DNA from: a bacterium
GTDB taxonomy: Bacteria > Patescibacteriota > Microgenomatia > UBA1406 > GWC2-37-13
Direction of reading: 5' to 3'
Length of the DNA stretch: 64,000 nt
Assembly: GCA_029573715.1 (NCBI GenBank)
Contig: JAKQDR010000250.1
Span: forward strand, 57,344-121,343
Position numbers and translations under genes: made by a program. The notes below the pieces were generated by a model, which saw nothing but the letters and a program-made list of their open reading frames with translations, had not been told where the DNA came from and made no database searches. The first letter of the stretch is position 1, and the number at the start of each line of letters is the position of its first letter. Shown piece after piece: positions 1-8,900 of this stretch.

Positions 1-136
1 ATTGTTCGGCAACACGTCGTCGCCATCTCACCTGATCAATTACATTTGGTTCAGTAGGGGGTTGGTTGGAAGGCCCTGAGACTCTTGCAACACCCGGTTC
101 TCTATCAGTGAATGTCGATATTTGAGTATCGATCAT
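1..136 (-). CDS. N-terminal fragment of an unknown protein, cut by the window edge
   Basis: Reading leftward from an ATG at 136, the frame stays open for 45 codons to the window edge. The peptide begins MIDTQISTF and ends with an arginine-rich stretch (VRWRRRVAEQ). It is polar and proline-rich with no signal peptide, and a cluster of basic residues at the edge could precede a membrane segment outside the window. It is divergent from the DUF4349 gene. I do not recognise a family. The short length makes a chance frame possible. Confidence 0.4.
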   Translation of the reverse strand, partial: MIDTQISTFTDREPGVARVSGPSNQPPTEPNVIDQVRWRRRVAEQ

Positions 137-281
137 AAATATTATCCAACTTATATTATTTCAGTTAGCACACTCAATCAGAGTAGCACATTCAAACCAG
201 TGAATGCAAGTATTACGCATAATTACAAAAGACATCATTAGCTATCGTTTCCTATTGCAAACGTTGGATTTGCTCAATACA

Positions 282-1226
282 ATGAGTAGCATTCTTATGC
301 CCAACAAACTCCTCATCTGGATACGTGAACATAAGCTGGCGACAGCACTCATTTTCCTTGTTGTATTCCTCCTTGTTAAAGACTCGGCATTGATGCCATT
401 TTCGTATCGCACCAGTAATTATGGGGGCGAGATAATGATGCAGAGGGGTGCGGTTGGTGTCGCTCCCGCAGCTCAATTTGGCAAGAGTATGGATGTGTAT
501 GAATCTGCCCCGCCCGCAACAGGTGGTGGTGGAGGCGCAATTGTACCTGCGCCGGAGCGCATGGTGAGTCGCAATGTGCAGCTCTCGATGGTGGTGAAAG
601 ATGTCGCACAAACAGTGCAAACACTTATCGACACCGCCGAGGGAGCAGGGGGCTATATGGTGTCAAGCACGCTCACCAACCCGACTCAAAGCGGCACAGC
701 TACTGTAGCGGTGCGGGTGCTCTCCAAATCACTCCGAGATGTCACTGAGGCATTCAAAAAACTTGGTGTTAAAGTGGTTTCGGAGCGTGTGAGCGGCCAA
801 GATATCACTGACCAATATCAGGACATCAAAGAGCGCTTGCGTTTGCTTGAGGAAACCAAGGTGAAATTCGAAAATATCCTGAAGACAAGCACTGATGTCC
901 AAGACACACTTAGTGTGTTGCGGGAAATTCAACAGTTGCAATATCAAATAGATAGCCTTGTGGGGCAGGAAAAGTACTTGGCTTCAGCGGCACAATACTC
1001 ACTTGTCACCGTCACGATGTCGCAAGATGAATATGAGCTGCCCTTTGCGCCTGATGAGCCCTGGAGCGCCTCAAATGTCTTTAAGCAAGCCGTGCGTAAA
1101 CTTATTCGCACACTGCGGATGTTTGCAGAGCAACTCATATGGTTTGGGGTGTTTGCTGTCATATGGCTCCCTGTGGTGCTTGTCGGCTTCTTCATATATC
1201 GCAGGTTCCTTCGAAAGTCGGTATAG
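282..1226 (+). CDS. DUF4349 domain membrane protein
   Basis: The 314-residue protein has an N-terminal hydrophobic segment, an extracytoplasmic DUF4349-type domain, and a C-terminal transmembrane helix followed by a short basic tail (YRRFLRK). The central domain has the family's pattern: a beta strand after RNVQLSMVV, a coiled-coil stretch around QYQDIKERLRLLEE, and a closing strand SLVTVTMS. The family's biochemical function is unknown; it is an envelope protein with both ends at the membrane. The frame extends up to 204, but I prefer 282 because the hydrophobic segment then sits near the N-terminus. The start at 297 is also possible. Confidence 0.8.
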   Translation: MSSILMPNKLLIWIREHKLATALIFLVVFLLVKDSALMPFSYRTSNYGGEIMMQRGAVGVAPAAQFGKSMDVYESAPPATGGGGGAIVPAPERMVSRNVQLSMVVKDVAQTVQTLIDTAEGAGGYMVSSTLTNPTQSGTATVAVRVLSKSLRDVTEAFKKLGVKVVSERVSGQDITDQYQDIKERLRLLEETKVKFENILKTSTDVQDTLSVLREIQQLQYQIDSLVGQEKYLASAAQYSLVTVTMSQDEYELPFAPDEPWSASNVFKQAVRKLIRTLRMFAEQLIWFGVFAVIWLPVVLVGFFIYRRFLRKSV

Positions 1227-1301
1227 CTTCCTTGCAAACGTCCGAAGAAAAGGTTTCTCAAGGAGGTAGCGAGCACTTCGGATTTACCGTGTTATACGTT
1301 G

Positions 1302-1307
1302 TATAAT
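1302..1307 (+). promoter_or_regulatory. -10 element (TATAAT) of the dCMP deaminase gene
   Basis: A perfect TATAAT ends 8 nt before the ATG at 1316, so transcription would start at or next to the start codon. No good -35 is seen. An AGGAGG at 1261-1266 is too far upstream to act as a ribosome-binding site. Confidence 0.65.
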
Positions 1308-1315
1308 CCGCTGGT

Positions 1316-1810
1316 ATGAAAAAGTCACGAGTTTCATCTGCCGGATCCCCACAACTTCCCGATTGGCATCAATATTTCATGCAGATAGCCCGTGTGGTGA
1401 AATCTCGAGGGAATTGTGTGCTTTATCAGGTAGGGGCGGTGCTTGTGCAGGGCAGGCAAATTATTGCAACCGGCTACAACGGCACTCCACGAGGGTTGCC
1501 AAATTGTATCGAGGGCGGGTGCGCGCGGTGTAAGAATAAAAAGACAGGGAAGATTCGCTCGGGTGAACACAAGGGCACGTGTTTGTGTGTCCATGCAGAG
1601 GTAAACGCCATATTGCAATGTGCCTATCACGGTATCTCAACCAAAGGAGCAACGCTATACTCCACAACATCTCCGTGTATGCTTTGTGCCAAAGAGATGC
1701 TCAATGCGGGCATTATTGCTGTGTATTATGAGTACGAGGACTCGGGCGAACGCGAGAGCTTGACGCTTCTTAAGAAACACATGAAAGAGGTGGTATTGCT
1801 TGTGCCATAG
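1316..1810 (+). CDS. dCMP deaminase (ComEB-like cytidine/deoxycytidylate deaminase)
   Basis: This 164-residue zinc enzyme would convert dCMP to dUMP, feeding thymidylate synthesis. The zinc and catalytic motif HAE is at residues 93-95 (H93, E95) and PCxxC at 120-124 (C121, C124). An upstream Cys-rich loop between residues 64 and 91 fits the dCMP deaminase subgroup rather than cytidine deaminase. Length is normal for the family. The ATG at 1316 is fixed by a TATAAT 8 nt upstream. dUTPase (36.4 kb) and a ThyX-like protein (36.9 kb) supply later steps of the same pathway. Confidence 0.92.
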   Translation: MKKSRVSSAGSPQLPDWHQYFMQIARVVKSRGNCVLYQVGAVLVQGRQIIATGYNGTPRGLPNCIEGGCARCKNKKTGKIRSGEHKGTCLCVHAEVNAILQCAYHGISTKGATLYSTTSPCMLCAKEMLNAGIIAVYYEYEDSGERESLTLLKKHMKEVVLLVP

Positions 1811-1921
1811 GAAGCGGTGTGCATGCATTTTTGTTTGTCTTCCCATCGTTGTATCACGCGTCATTTGAGCTATCTGGGCTTGTGAAATGGTCCTCCTTGA
1901 GTAAAATAGGCCTTGAGTCAT

Positions 1922-3682
1922 ATGAATATCAAAAATATCAACATTGTCATAGTAGTTTTTGTGGCTGTTTTGGCCCTATGGGGCATGATTTCTCCTGCCT
2001 CTGCATTTGCCCAAAATAACAAATTTGGCATTCATGTGACGGTACCCACAGACACAGATTTGGATAGGGCTGCTGCGCTGGTGAATGGGGACACTGGTGC
2101 GTATGGGTATGTGAAATTTGTCATACAACAAGGTGAGCGTGATGCGGGGCAGTGGCAGAGCATTTTTGACAAGTTGCGTGAGCGCAGGCTCATCCCGGTT
2201 ATTCGCATTGCGACAGAGCCAGAGGGAGAGAATTGGCAGATTCCTCGAGTGTCTGAGGCTACCTCATGGGCACAGTTTCTTAATTCACTCAACTGGGTCA
2301 CGGAAAAGCGCTATGTTATTTTGTTCAACGAACCCAACCACGCCAACGAGTGGGGTGGCAGTGTTGATCCTACCGGGTACGGGAGAGTTGCTGCGGTCTA
2401 TGCGGAAGCACTCAAAAATGCATCTGCAGATTTCTCTATTATGCTTGCCGGGCTTGATCTTACTGCTCCTGAGGCGCGCCCTATGTATGCAGATGCCCAA
2501 AAATTTCTGCAAACGTCAATCCCTGAGTTTTGTGCATACTTTACTACTCGCAATTTGATATGCAATGATTACATTGATGCAATATCCTCCCATTCATACC
2601 CCAACCCGGGCTTTTCAGGCACACCCTTTGACACAGGGCGCAGCTCAATACGTGGATATCAGTATGAGTTGGGATGGTACCGGGGCCTTTTGGGTAAAGA
2701 GCTGCCTGTATATATCACTGAAACCGGTTGGGACACCAGCAAGGTGGGCCATGAAACTGCGGCCTCGTATTTTGTGACGGCATTCACCAATGTGTGGCTT
2801 CCTGATGAGCGAGTGCAAGCGGTTATACCGTTCCTTTTAAATTATCAGACCCCGCCATTTTTGCAATTTTCCTTCTTAAGCCAGGGTGAAAACCCTCAGC
2901 CGTATTCAAAATATTTGCGCATCCAATCACTGGCCAAGGTACAGGGTGCACCGTCTATTCGTGATACGGCGCAGGTTGCCGGAGACATCCCCGTGCGCAT
3001 AGTGGAGGAGTCATCGTATAGCATTCCGTTTGCCGTGAAAAATACGGGACAAGCGATTTGGGATGCGGGCGCATATACTCTGGTACTTGAAACCACCGAT
3101 TTTGAGGAGGGTGTGTTGACGGCGCAACCCATACCTTTACCTAAGTTAACTCCGCTCCATGAAACGTATGCGCTTGCCCAGATTAGCACAGGATATACCG
3201 GAGAAAAAATGCAGGGCACGGTATCTGCGGTGCTCATGCGCGGCTCAGATGAAATAGCTCGAACACTGCCCCAGAAGGTTGTCATAGAGCCTCATCCCAG
3301 CTTATCACTTCGACTGACGCTTTTTGCCAAGGGCCTAAGCACAGGTGATGACTTTGAAGTGCAGATTTTTGATAATGATGAACAGCTGGTATATAAAAAG
3401 TCTTCTGTCAAGGTTACATTAGGCAGAGCAACTGTTGAGGGAATATCTAATGTTGCGCCTGGCAGAAAGTACCGGGTGGTCATCCTCAAGCCGTATTATC
3501 TGCCTCGTCAGGCCATAAGTACTTTTGCCGATGGCGTTACCATTATTGAATTTGAGGAGCTTTTGCCCCTTGATTTTAACCAGGATGGCAAGCTTTCACT
3601 CGCCGATATTCCGGGGCTTTTCACCCAAAAGGACCCAAATGATATGGGATTTTTTGAAAAAGTCCGCCTTCTATTACCCTAA
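1922..3682 (+). CDS. Secreted clan GH-A-like glycoside hydrolase with a dockerin-like C-terminus
   Basis: The 586-residue protein starts with a signal peptide ending near SPASAFAQ. Residues 35-310 look like a TIM-barrel glycosidase of clan GH-A: the presumed acid/base Glu lies in FNEPNH (E137) and the nucleophile Glu in YITETGWD (E267). Two beta-rich domains follow. The last 45 residues carry one calcium-loop motif (DFNQDGKLSLADI), like half a dockerin repeat. The substrate cannot be told; it probably acts on cell-surface or environmental polysaccharide. A TTG start at 1913, 5 nt after a TAAAAT at 1902-1907, is an alternative that would add three residues. Confidence 0.8.
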   Translation: MNIKNINIVIVVFVAVLALWGMISPASAFAQNNKFGIHVTVPTDTDLDRAAALVNGDTGAYGYVKFVIQQGERDAGQWQSIFDKLRERRLIPVIRIATEPEGENWQIPRVSEATSWAQFLNSLNWVTEKRYVILFNEPNHANEWGGSVDPTGYGRVAAVYAEALKNASADFSIMLAGLDLTAPEARPMYADAQKFLQTSIPEFCAYFTTRNLICNDYIDAISSHSYPNPGFSGTPFDTGRSSIRGYQYELGWYRGLLGKELPVYITETGWDTSKVGHETAASYFVTAFTNVWLPDERVQAVIPFLLNYQTPPFLQFSFLSQGENPQPYSKYLRIQSLAKVQGAPSIRDTAQVAGDIPVRIVEESSYSIPFAVKNTGQAIWDAGAYTLVLETTDFEEGVLTAQPIPLPKLTPLHETYALAQISTGYTGEKMQGTVSAVLMRGSDEIARTLPQKVVIEPHPSLSLRLTLFAKGLSTGDDFEVQIFDNDEQLVYKKSSVKVTLGRATVEGISNVAPGRKYRVVILKPYYLPRQAISTFADGVTIIEFEELLPLDFNQDGKLSLADIPGLFTQKDPNDMGFFEKVRLLLP

Positions 3683-3698
3683 ATAGGCACAACCTACA

Positions 3699-4421
3699 TC
3701 AATCATTTTTCGTAGTTTGTAATGTATGCAATCTGTGAGCTATTTCATCGTTTGGGGCTCTGGAAAAGTAACTTCCAACACACACGGCAGATATTGGATA
3801 GTGTGTTGATACTGTATGCACGAGCGGCATTGACGCTGGATTAATACCCCCATCGAGGAAGATTTTTCCACCGTATCTCGCATCTCGCAGCTTTTTAACT
3901 CGCTCAAGTTGTTCAGGGATAAACACCTGCCCTTGGGGGCCGGGGTGAATGGTCATAATTTGTATCGCGGGATAGGTGTGGGCCGGCGCACCGGCAAATA
4001 TGATGTCTTTGATAGGGGGATCATCGGGGTTCACAGTAGGACAGATTGAAGCATTTTTGATTTGTGAAGTCCAACGCTCAATAATGTCAGGTGGAGCGGG
4101 AAAGTTGAGATGGGCGAAGATGTGGCGGATGGAAATAAGTGTGCTTAATTCGGCAAGAGCTTGCAGAGCGTCGTCATAATCAGTAAGCATAAGATGAAAG
4201 TCGAAGATCACCTTATGATATACATCCAGCTGGTCGTTTGAAAGACCACGGAGCAGCGTGAGCAAGTCTTTTGCAGAAAAGGTGAGATTGGGCACGAATA
4301 AACCATCTTGAATATCAATTTGTATGGTGTAAGCAACTGTTGCGAAGCGAGAGGCATAGAGCGGCACATCATGAACGTTTCGACTGGTAACGGTGGGGAT
4401 AATTTCGGGAGCATTAGACAT
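3699..4421 (-). CDS. Ribulose-phosphate 3-epimerase-like protein
   Basis: The 240-residue TIM-barrel protein has the Rpe signatures DGLFVPNLTF (residues 39-48), DFHLML (74-79) and LDGGIN near the C-terminus. Rpe interconverts ribulose 5-phosphate and xylulose 5-phosphate in the pentose phosphate pathway. One deviation is visible: the first metal-binding His of the HxDxxDG motif is Gln (Q34), while D36, H76 and the GG-preceding Asp are kept. It may therefore be a divergent or non-canonical epimerase. It is transcribed divergently from the dipeptidase gene from an overlapping promoter. rpiB of the same pathway is at 33.4 kb. Confidence 0.78.
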   Translation of the reverse strand: MSNAPEIIPTVTSRNVHDVPLYASRFATVAYTIQIDIQDGLFVPNLTFSAKDLLTLLRGLSNDQLDVYHKVIFDFHLMLTDYDDALQALAELSTLISIRHIFAHLNFPAPPDIIERWTSQIKNASICPTVNPDDPPIKDIIFAGAPAHTYPAIQIMTIHPGPQGQVFIPEQLERVKKLRDARYGGKIFLDGGINPASMPLVHTVSTHYPISAVCVGSYFSRAPNDEIAHRLHTLQTTKND

Positions 4422-4423
4422 GG

Positions 4424-4433
4424 TATGATTGTA
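4424..4433. promoter_or_regulatory. Overlapping divergent -10 elements, six nt from both start codons
   Basis: The forward hexamer TATGAT (4424-4429) lies exactly 6 nt before the ATG at 4436. The reverse hexamer TACAAT (complement of 4428-4433) lies exactly 6 nt before the reverse ATG at 4421. The two share two base pairs, so the genes can hardly be transcribed at the same instant. Both mRNAs would be leaderless. Confidence 0.65.
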
Positions 4434-4435
4434 GC

Positions 4436-5794
4436 ATGCAGAAAAACGAGATACTCAAGCTCCTTGCCGATTTCATAGCCATTGAATCAGTATCAACAGA
4501 TAAAAGTCGTACCTTGGCGATGGGGCAGGCAGGTGAGTTTCTGGCGCGCACGCTCACTCATATGGGGTTTGAGGTTACTGCTCACCGCATTGCAGATGCA
4601 CCACCTTTTATCATAGGGGCGTACCGCGTGGCGGGAGCACACGAGACTATGGGAGTATATGGCCATTATGATGTTCAACCAGAAGATCCGGTTGATGCGT
4701 GGCATTCACCTCCATTCAAACTAACGTCCCGTGACGGCAAGCTCTATGGCAGGGGAGTGGCGGATGATAAAGGGCATATCATTCAAAACATAGTAGCACT
4801 CCAGCAACTTATTGCAACCAAAAAGCTCAACAAAAACATTGTGTGTTTTTTTGAAGGAGAGGAAGAGTCCGGAAATAAGCACCTCAATGATTTTTTGGCT
4901 CTCGGTGAGGCGCGTATATTGCGCGAGCCAGATGTGTGGCTGGTGACAGACATGGGCGCTTCAGGCTCTGGAGAGCCTCAAATATGGAATGGGCTCCGTG
5001 GAATTGTTTATTTTGAAATCACTATTGAAACAAGTAACAAAGACGCTCATTCGGGAATATACGGCAATAGGGTGCATAATCCCGCTCAACTTCTTTGTGA
5101 CTTGTTCGCTCGTATGAAAGATGCGCATTCCGTCGTTGTACAAATTCCTCATTTCTATGACAACATCATATTTCCCACCCCCACAGAGTACGCGAGCTTG
5201 CTAACTCAAAGTGACTCTGACGCGAGTTTGCGCGCACGCTCTGGTGCGCACGTCCTCCCTACAACATGGGGCCCGTTTCCTGGCGCACCCTCTGACATGC
5301 CTCTTGCGCTCACCTCCAAACTATTGCCCTCACTTGACATACATGGTGTATGGGGCGGGTACATACAAGATGGGGTCAAGACCATCATCCCCGCACGAGC
5401 AAATGCAAAATTTTCATGCCGTATCGTGGCAGGTCAAAAACCCGAAAACGTTGCACGTTTAGTACACGACTTTGTGTGCGCTCATATACCCCCGGGAGTA
5501 TCTATTAAACTTACTCAAAAAGAAGGATCTGAGGCGTTTTATACCGCTGTTGATAACTTATGGACCAAGCGAATCGCAGGCGCTTTGGAGCACACATTTA
5601 AAACTCCTGTCCGATACAATCGTTCTGGGGGCTCAATACCGGTGGCACAAGCTCTTCAACAGAAATTCTCCAAACCCGTCATTCTCACTGGGTTCACGTT
5701 GCCCGATGACAATATCCACGCTCCTAATGAAAATTATGATGAACAAATGTTTTGGAAGGGGATTGAGGCTCTGGAACTTATCTATACTTCCTGA
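4436..5794 (+). CDS. M20 family metallopeptidase (cytosolic dipeptidase-like)
   Basis: The 452-residue enzyme matches the M20 family of di-zinc dipeptidases: HYDVQP with H77 and D79, bridging Asp D110 in GRGVADDKG, catalytic Glu in EGEEESG (E142/E143), D172 in VTDMG, and the C-terminal ligand H428 in NIHAPNE. A lid domain insert sits between about residues 185 and 320. There is no signal peptide, so it is cytoplasmic and likely cleaves imported short peptides. The start is set by the -10 hexamer 6 nt upstream. Confidence 0.9.
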   Translation: MQKNEILKLLADFIAIESVSTDKSRTLAMGQAGEFLARTLTHMGFEVTAHRIADAPPFIIGAYRVAGAHETMGVYGHYDVQPEDPVDAWHSPPFKLTSRDGKLYGRGVADDKGHIIQNIVALQQLIATKKLNKNIVCFFEGEEESGNKHLNDFLALGEARILREPDVWLVTDMGASGSGEPQIWNGLRGIVYFEITIETSNKDAHSGIYGNRVHNPAQLLCDLFARMKDAHSVVVQIPHFYDNIIFPTPTEYASLLTQSDSDASLRARSGAHVLPTTWGPFPGAPSDMPLALTSKLLPSLDIHGVWGGYIQDGVKTIIPARANAKFSCRIVAGQKPENVARLVHDFVCAHIPPGVSIKLTQKEGSEAFYTAVDNLWTKRIAGALEHTFKTPVRYNRSGGSIPVAQALQQKFSKPVILTGFTLPDDNIHAPNENYDEQMFWKGIEALELIYTS

Positions 5795-5947
5795 TTTCTT
5801 CTGATGTGTATATATAGCGGTTGACAGCACCGCTTAATAATGGCAATATGAAAGTATAGGTATATTTATCATTTGTTTGATGCTCTAACTTCTTACCGTG
5901 ATAGATTGAGTTGCGTATGCTTGATACTCGAGCTGATTTAGACTGTT

Positions 5948-8900
5948 ATGGCAATACGTATTAATTCAAAGTTTCATAAACACTTTCGTGAAAGCATCCG
6001 CAGATTATCTGTGTGGTGTTTGGTTTTTGTGTACTTATTTTCATCCTTCCCATTTCTCGATCATGCTGTTAAGCCCGTTTATGCTGCCCCAATTACTGTT
6101 GAAAAAACCACTCAGTCTGATTGGCAATCGGGTCGGTATGAATATAATCAAATTGACACACTCACAAGCCCCGGCGATATAACTCTGCCCACAGATCTGG
6201 GGCAATGGGATGCACAAGGCCCGGCTGATCTGAACGAATACTCATATACATCAAGTCCCATGGTAAAGGTGGGGAGATTTGTATACATGAATCGAAATAG
6301 AGCAACCGGACAGTTTCTTCGCTATGATCTTGACTTGAGGGAGTGGAAAGAGATGGCGTTTGTTCCTCATGGTATGTATGAGGTAGCGGATTTGACGACA
6401 GACGGCACAAACACCATTTTCGCTGTTGCAACAAGATATACAGGAAGCTACCCCACGCTCACCTTTAAGCATTTCTTAAAATATGACATTCCCTCAAACA
6501 CATGGTCATACCTGGCTGATCCCCCCGATTTCTTACGCACATCTGCAACCATCGAGTATGTCGCAGGGAGCCCTAACTACATTTATGCTATTCAGGGCAC
6601 AGGCACATGGGGGTTTTGGCGCTACAATGTGGATACTAATGTTTGGTCTGTAATCAACAACACAACAGTTCATTGTCAGGGTAATTGTGACATTTTATAT
6701 GATGGTTCACGATATCTGTATTGGGCAACTGATTGGAACAATCCCGATAGGCTATACAGATACGATACGCAGACAGGTGCTTGGTCGTTAATGGCAAATG
6801 CTCCGGGTGACCAGGTGTTTACCACTGGTCATCGCATGACAATATTTGGTGACGATATATACTTTTTGCGCGGTGCCAACACGAAACTTCATTATCGATA
6901 CAACATCACGGGAAACACTTGGAGTCAGGCCGCTGACTTGCCAGTCTTTTCCACATATCAAACACCCCTTGCCATCCCCGAAGACAATAAGATCATGATT
7001 TATGCAGGGATTACCAGTATTATTGACTACTATCCTGCTACAAACACATACAGTGACCCCCTCGGAGCTCCCACATACGGCCAAGACTCCAATGCGCAAA
7101 TGGTGGCAGACCAGAATGGGAATATTTGGTATTGTGCGGGGGCGGGTCAGAATGTATGTCGTAAGTATGAAATCGCCACAAACACATGGACCACAACTGC
7201 AGCAGCGCCTAACACCATGGGCACCACGCCGGTCGCATGGAGCGGGACACGCCTATATGCCGACAGAGGAAATTACGAAAATAGATTTTATGAATATAAC
7301 CCAACCACCAATACTTGGAGCACCAAAACGAGTCCAACTTACAATATTGGTGATGGCGGTGCAATGGTTGCTGATGCGAACTATGTGTATGCGTCTCCAG
7401 GCAGTGGCTGGAATTATTTTATGCGCTACGACATTGCGACCAACACCTGGAGTTTGCTTGCTCCATCTCCTGAGGGGGTATATCGAGGGAGTCGGCTCAT
7501 TAAACACGGCAACTTCATGTATTTGCTTCAAGGCTGGGGCCGAGGGGGGCTTTTTCGATATGACATAACAGGAAACTCCTGGACACGGCTCAATAGTGTT
7601 CCGGTTGGGGTGAACATCGGAGGTGGCATGGCGTTTGATGGGGTTGATACACTGTATACACTTGTAGGAGGCACAAGCGACTATTACTCACGCATGTTCT
7701 ATGCGTATTCCATCACCACAAATACATGGAAACGGATCGCCGACACTCCAGAGATCATGCGATCGGGGGGATCGCTCGTATGGGCCAATAATTCGGTTTA
7801 TGCCATTCAAGGTGAATATAGCTATGCTATGTGGCGGTATACACCAGCCACAAACCCCTCCGCTTATCGCCAGTCAGGTCAGTGGTTTTCACCAGTGTAT
7901 GACTTGGGATATGTCTCAAGCTGGACAAATTTTTCTGCCAATCAAACGACTCCAGCGGGCACGAGTGTGCAGTATTACTCTCGATCATCGCAAAACGGCA
8001 ATAGCTGGTCTGCCTGGTCAGCTATTAGTGGAGGTGTTATTGCCTCTCCAGCTTATCGATATATTCAAGTACGCATAGTACTTGCGAGTGATAGCGCCAA
8101 CACACCCACTGTTTCAGACTTTTCTATCAATTATGACTCAGACACCACAGCACCTACTATTTCTGGATTAACTATACGCGGATATACTCATCAAGGAGGA
8201 GATGCGCTGGTCAGCGGTAATGCACAGGGATATCCGTACACTAATCCATATTTTGAATGGGATAGTGTGCTTGATGCCTGGGGGAATGCTATTGCGGGAT
8301 ATTATGTGTATTTTGGCACCAGCCCATCAGTTGACCCAGTCACATATGGAGCACTCCAGAGCCACACGTACTATACGGTGGCGACGAGCATGACCAAGGG
8401 CCAAACATACTACGTAAGAATAAAAGCAAAAGATACCCAGGGGATCACTTCCGCTGCCTCGACTAATTTTGAATACGTGTATGATGGTATTTCACCTCCA
8501 ACTGCACAAATTCTCACGACACAAGGAGATGTCGAGCAAGGATCATTGACAAATGTGGTAGCCCAAACTGCAACCTGGTGGAACACAAACTATGCCTATC
8601 GTCGACAAATCACCGTGACGAATAATTCAGGATCTTCGCTTCTTAAGGAAGATAGGGTCGCAGTATCCATTGATACAGCGGATCTGATTGATACATCTAA
8701 ACTTCAGGAAGATGGAGACGATTTGCGCATCGTGTATTGGAATGGGGCATCGTGGGTTGAGAGTGCACGCGGGTGGGAAGCTATTGATTTGACAGATACT
8801 TCAATCTACTTTGATGTGCAATCGCCCATTAATGATGGAGCAACAGACGCAAACTACTATGTGTATTATGGACACACAGGGGCGAGTAGCCCACCCGTAC

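Noticed and set aside
1261..1266. AGGAGG resembling a Shine-Dalgarno
   Set aside because: The next start codon is 50 nt away at 1316, and a -10 element lies between.
5815..5840. TTGACA at 5821 as -35 of giant protein 1
   Set aside because: It sits in a GCGGT/ACCGC hairpin and no good -10 follows at 16 to 18 nt.
7002..7568. 188-codon plus-strand frame inside giant protein 1
   Set aside because: It is in another frame of the kelch repeats, with unlikely His/Cys/Met-rich composition and no start signal.
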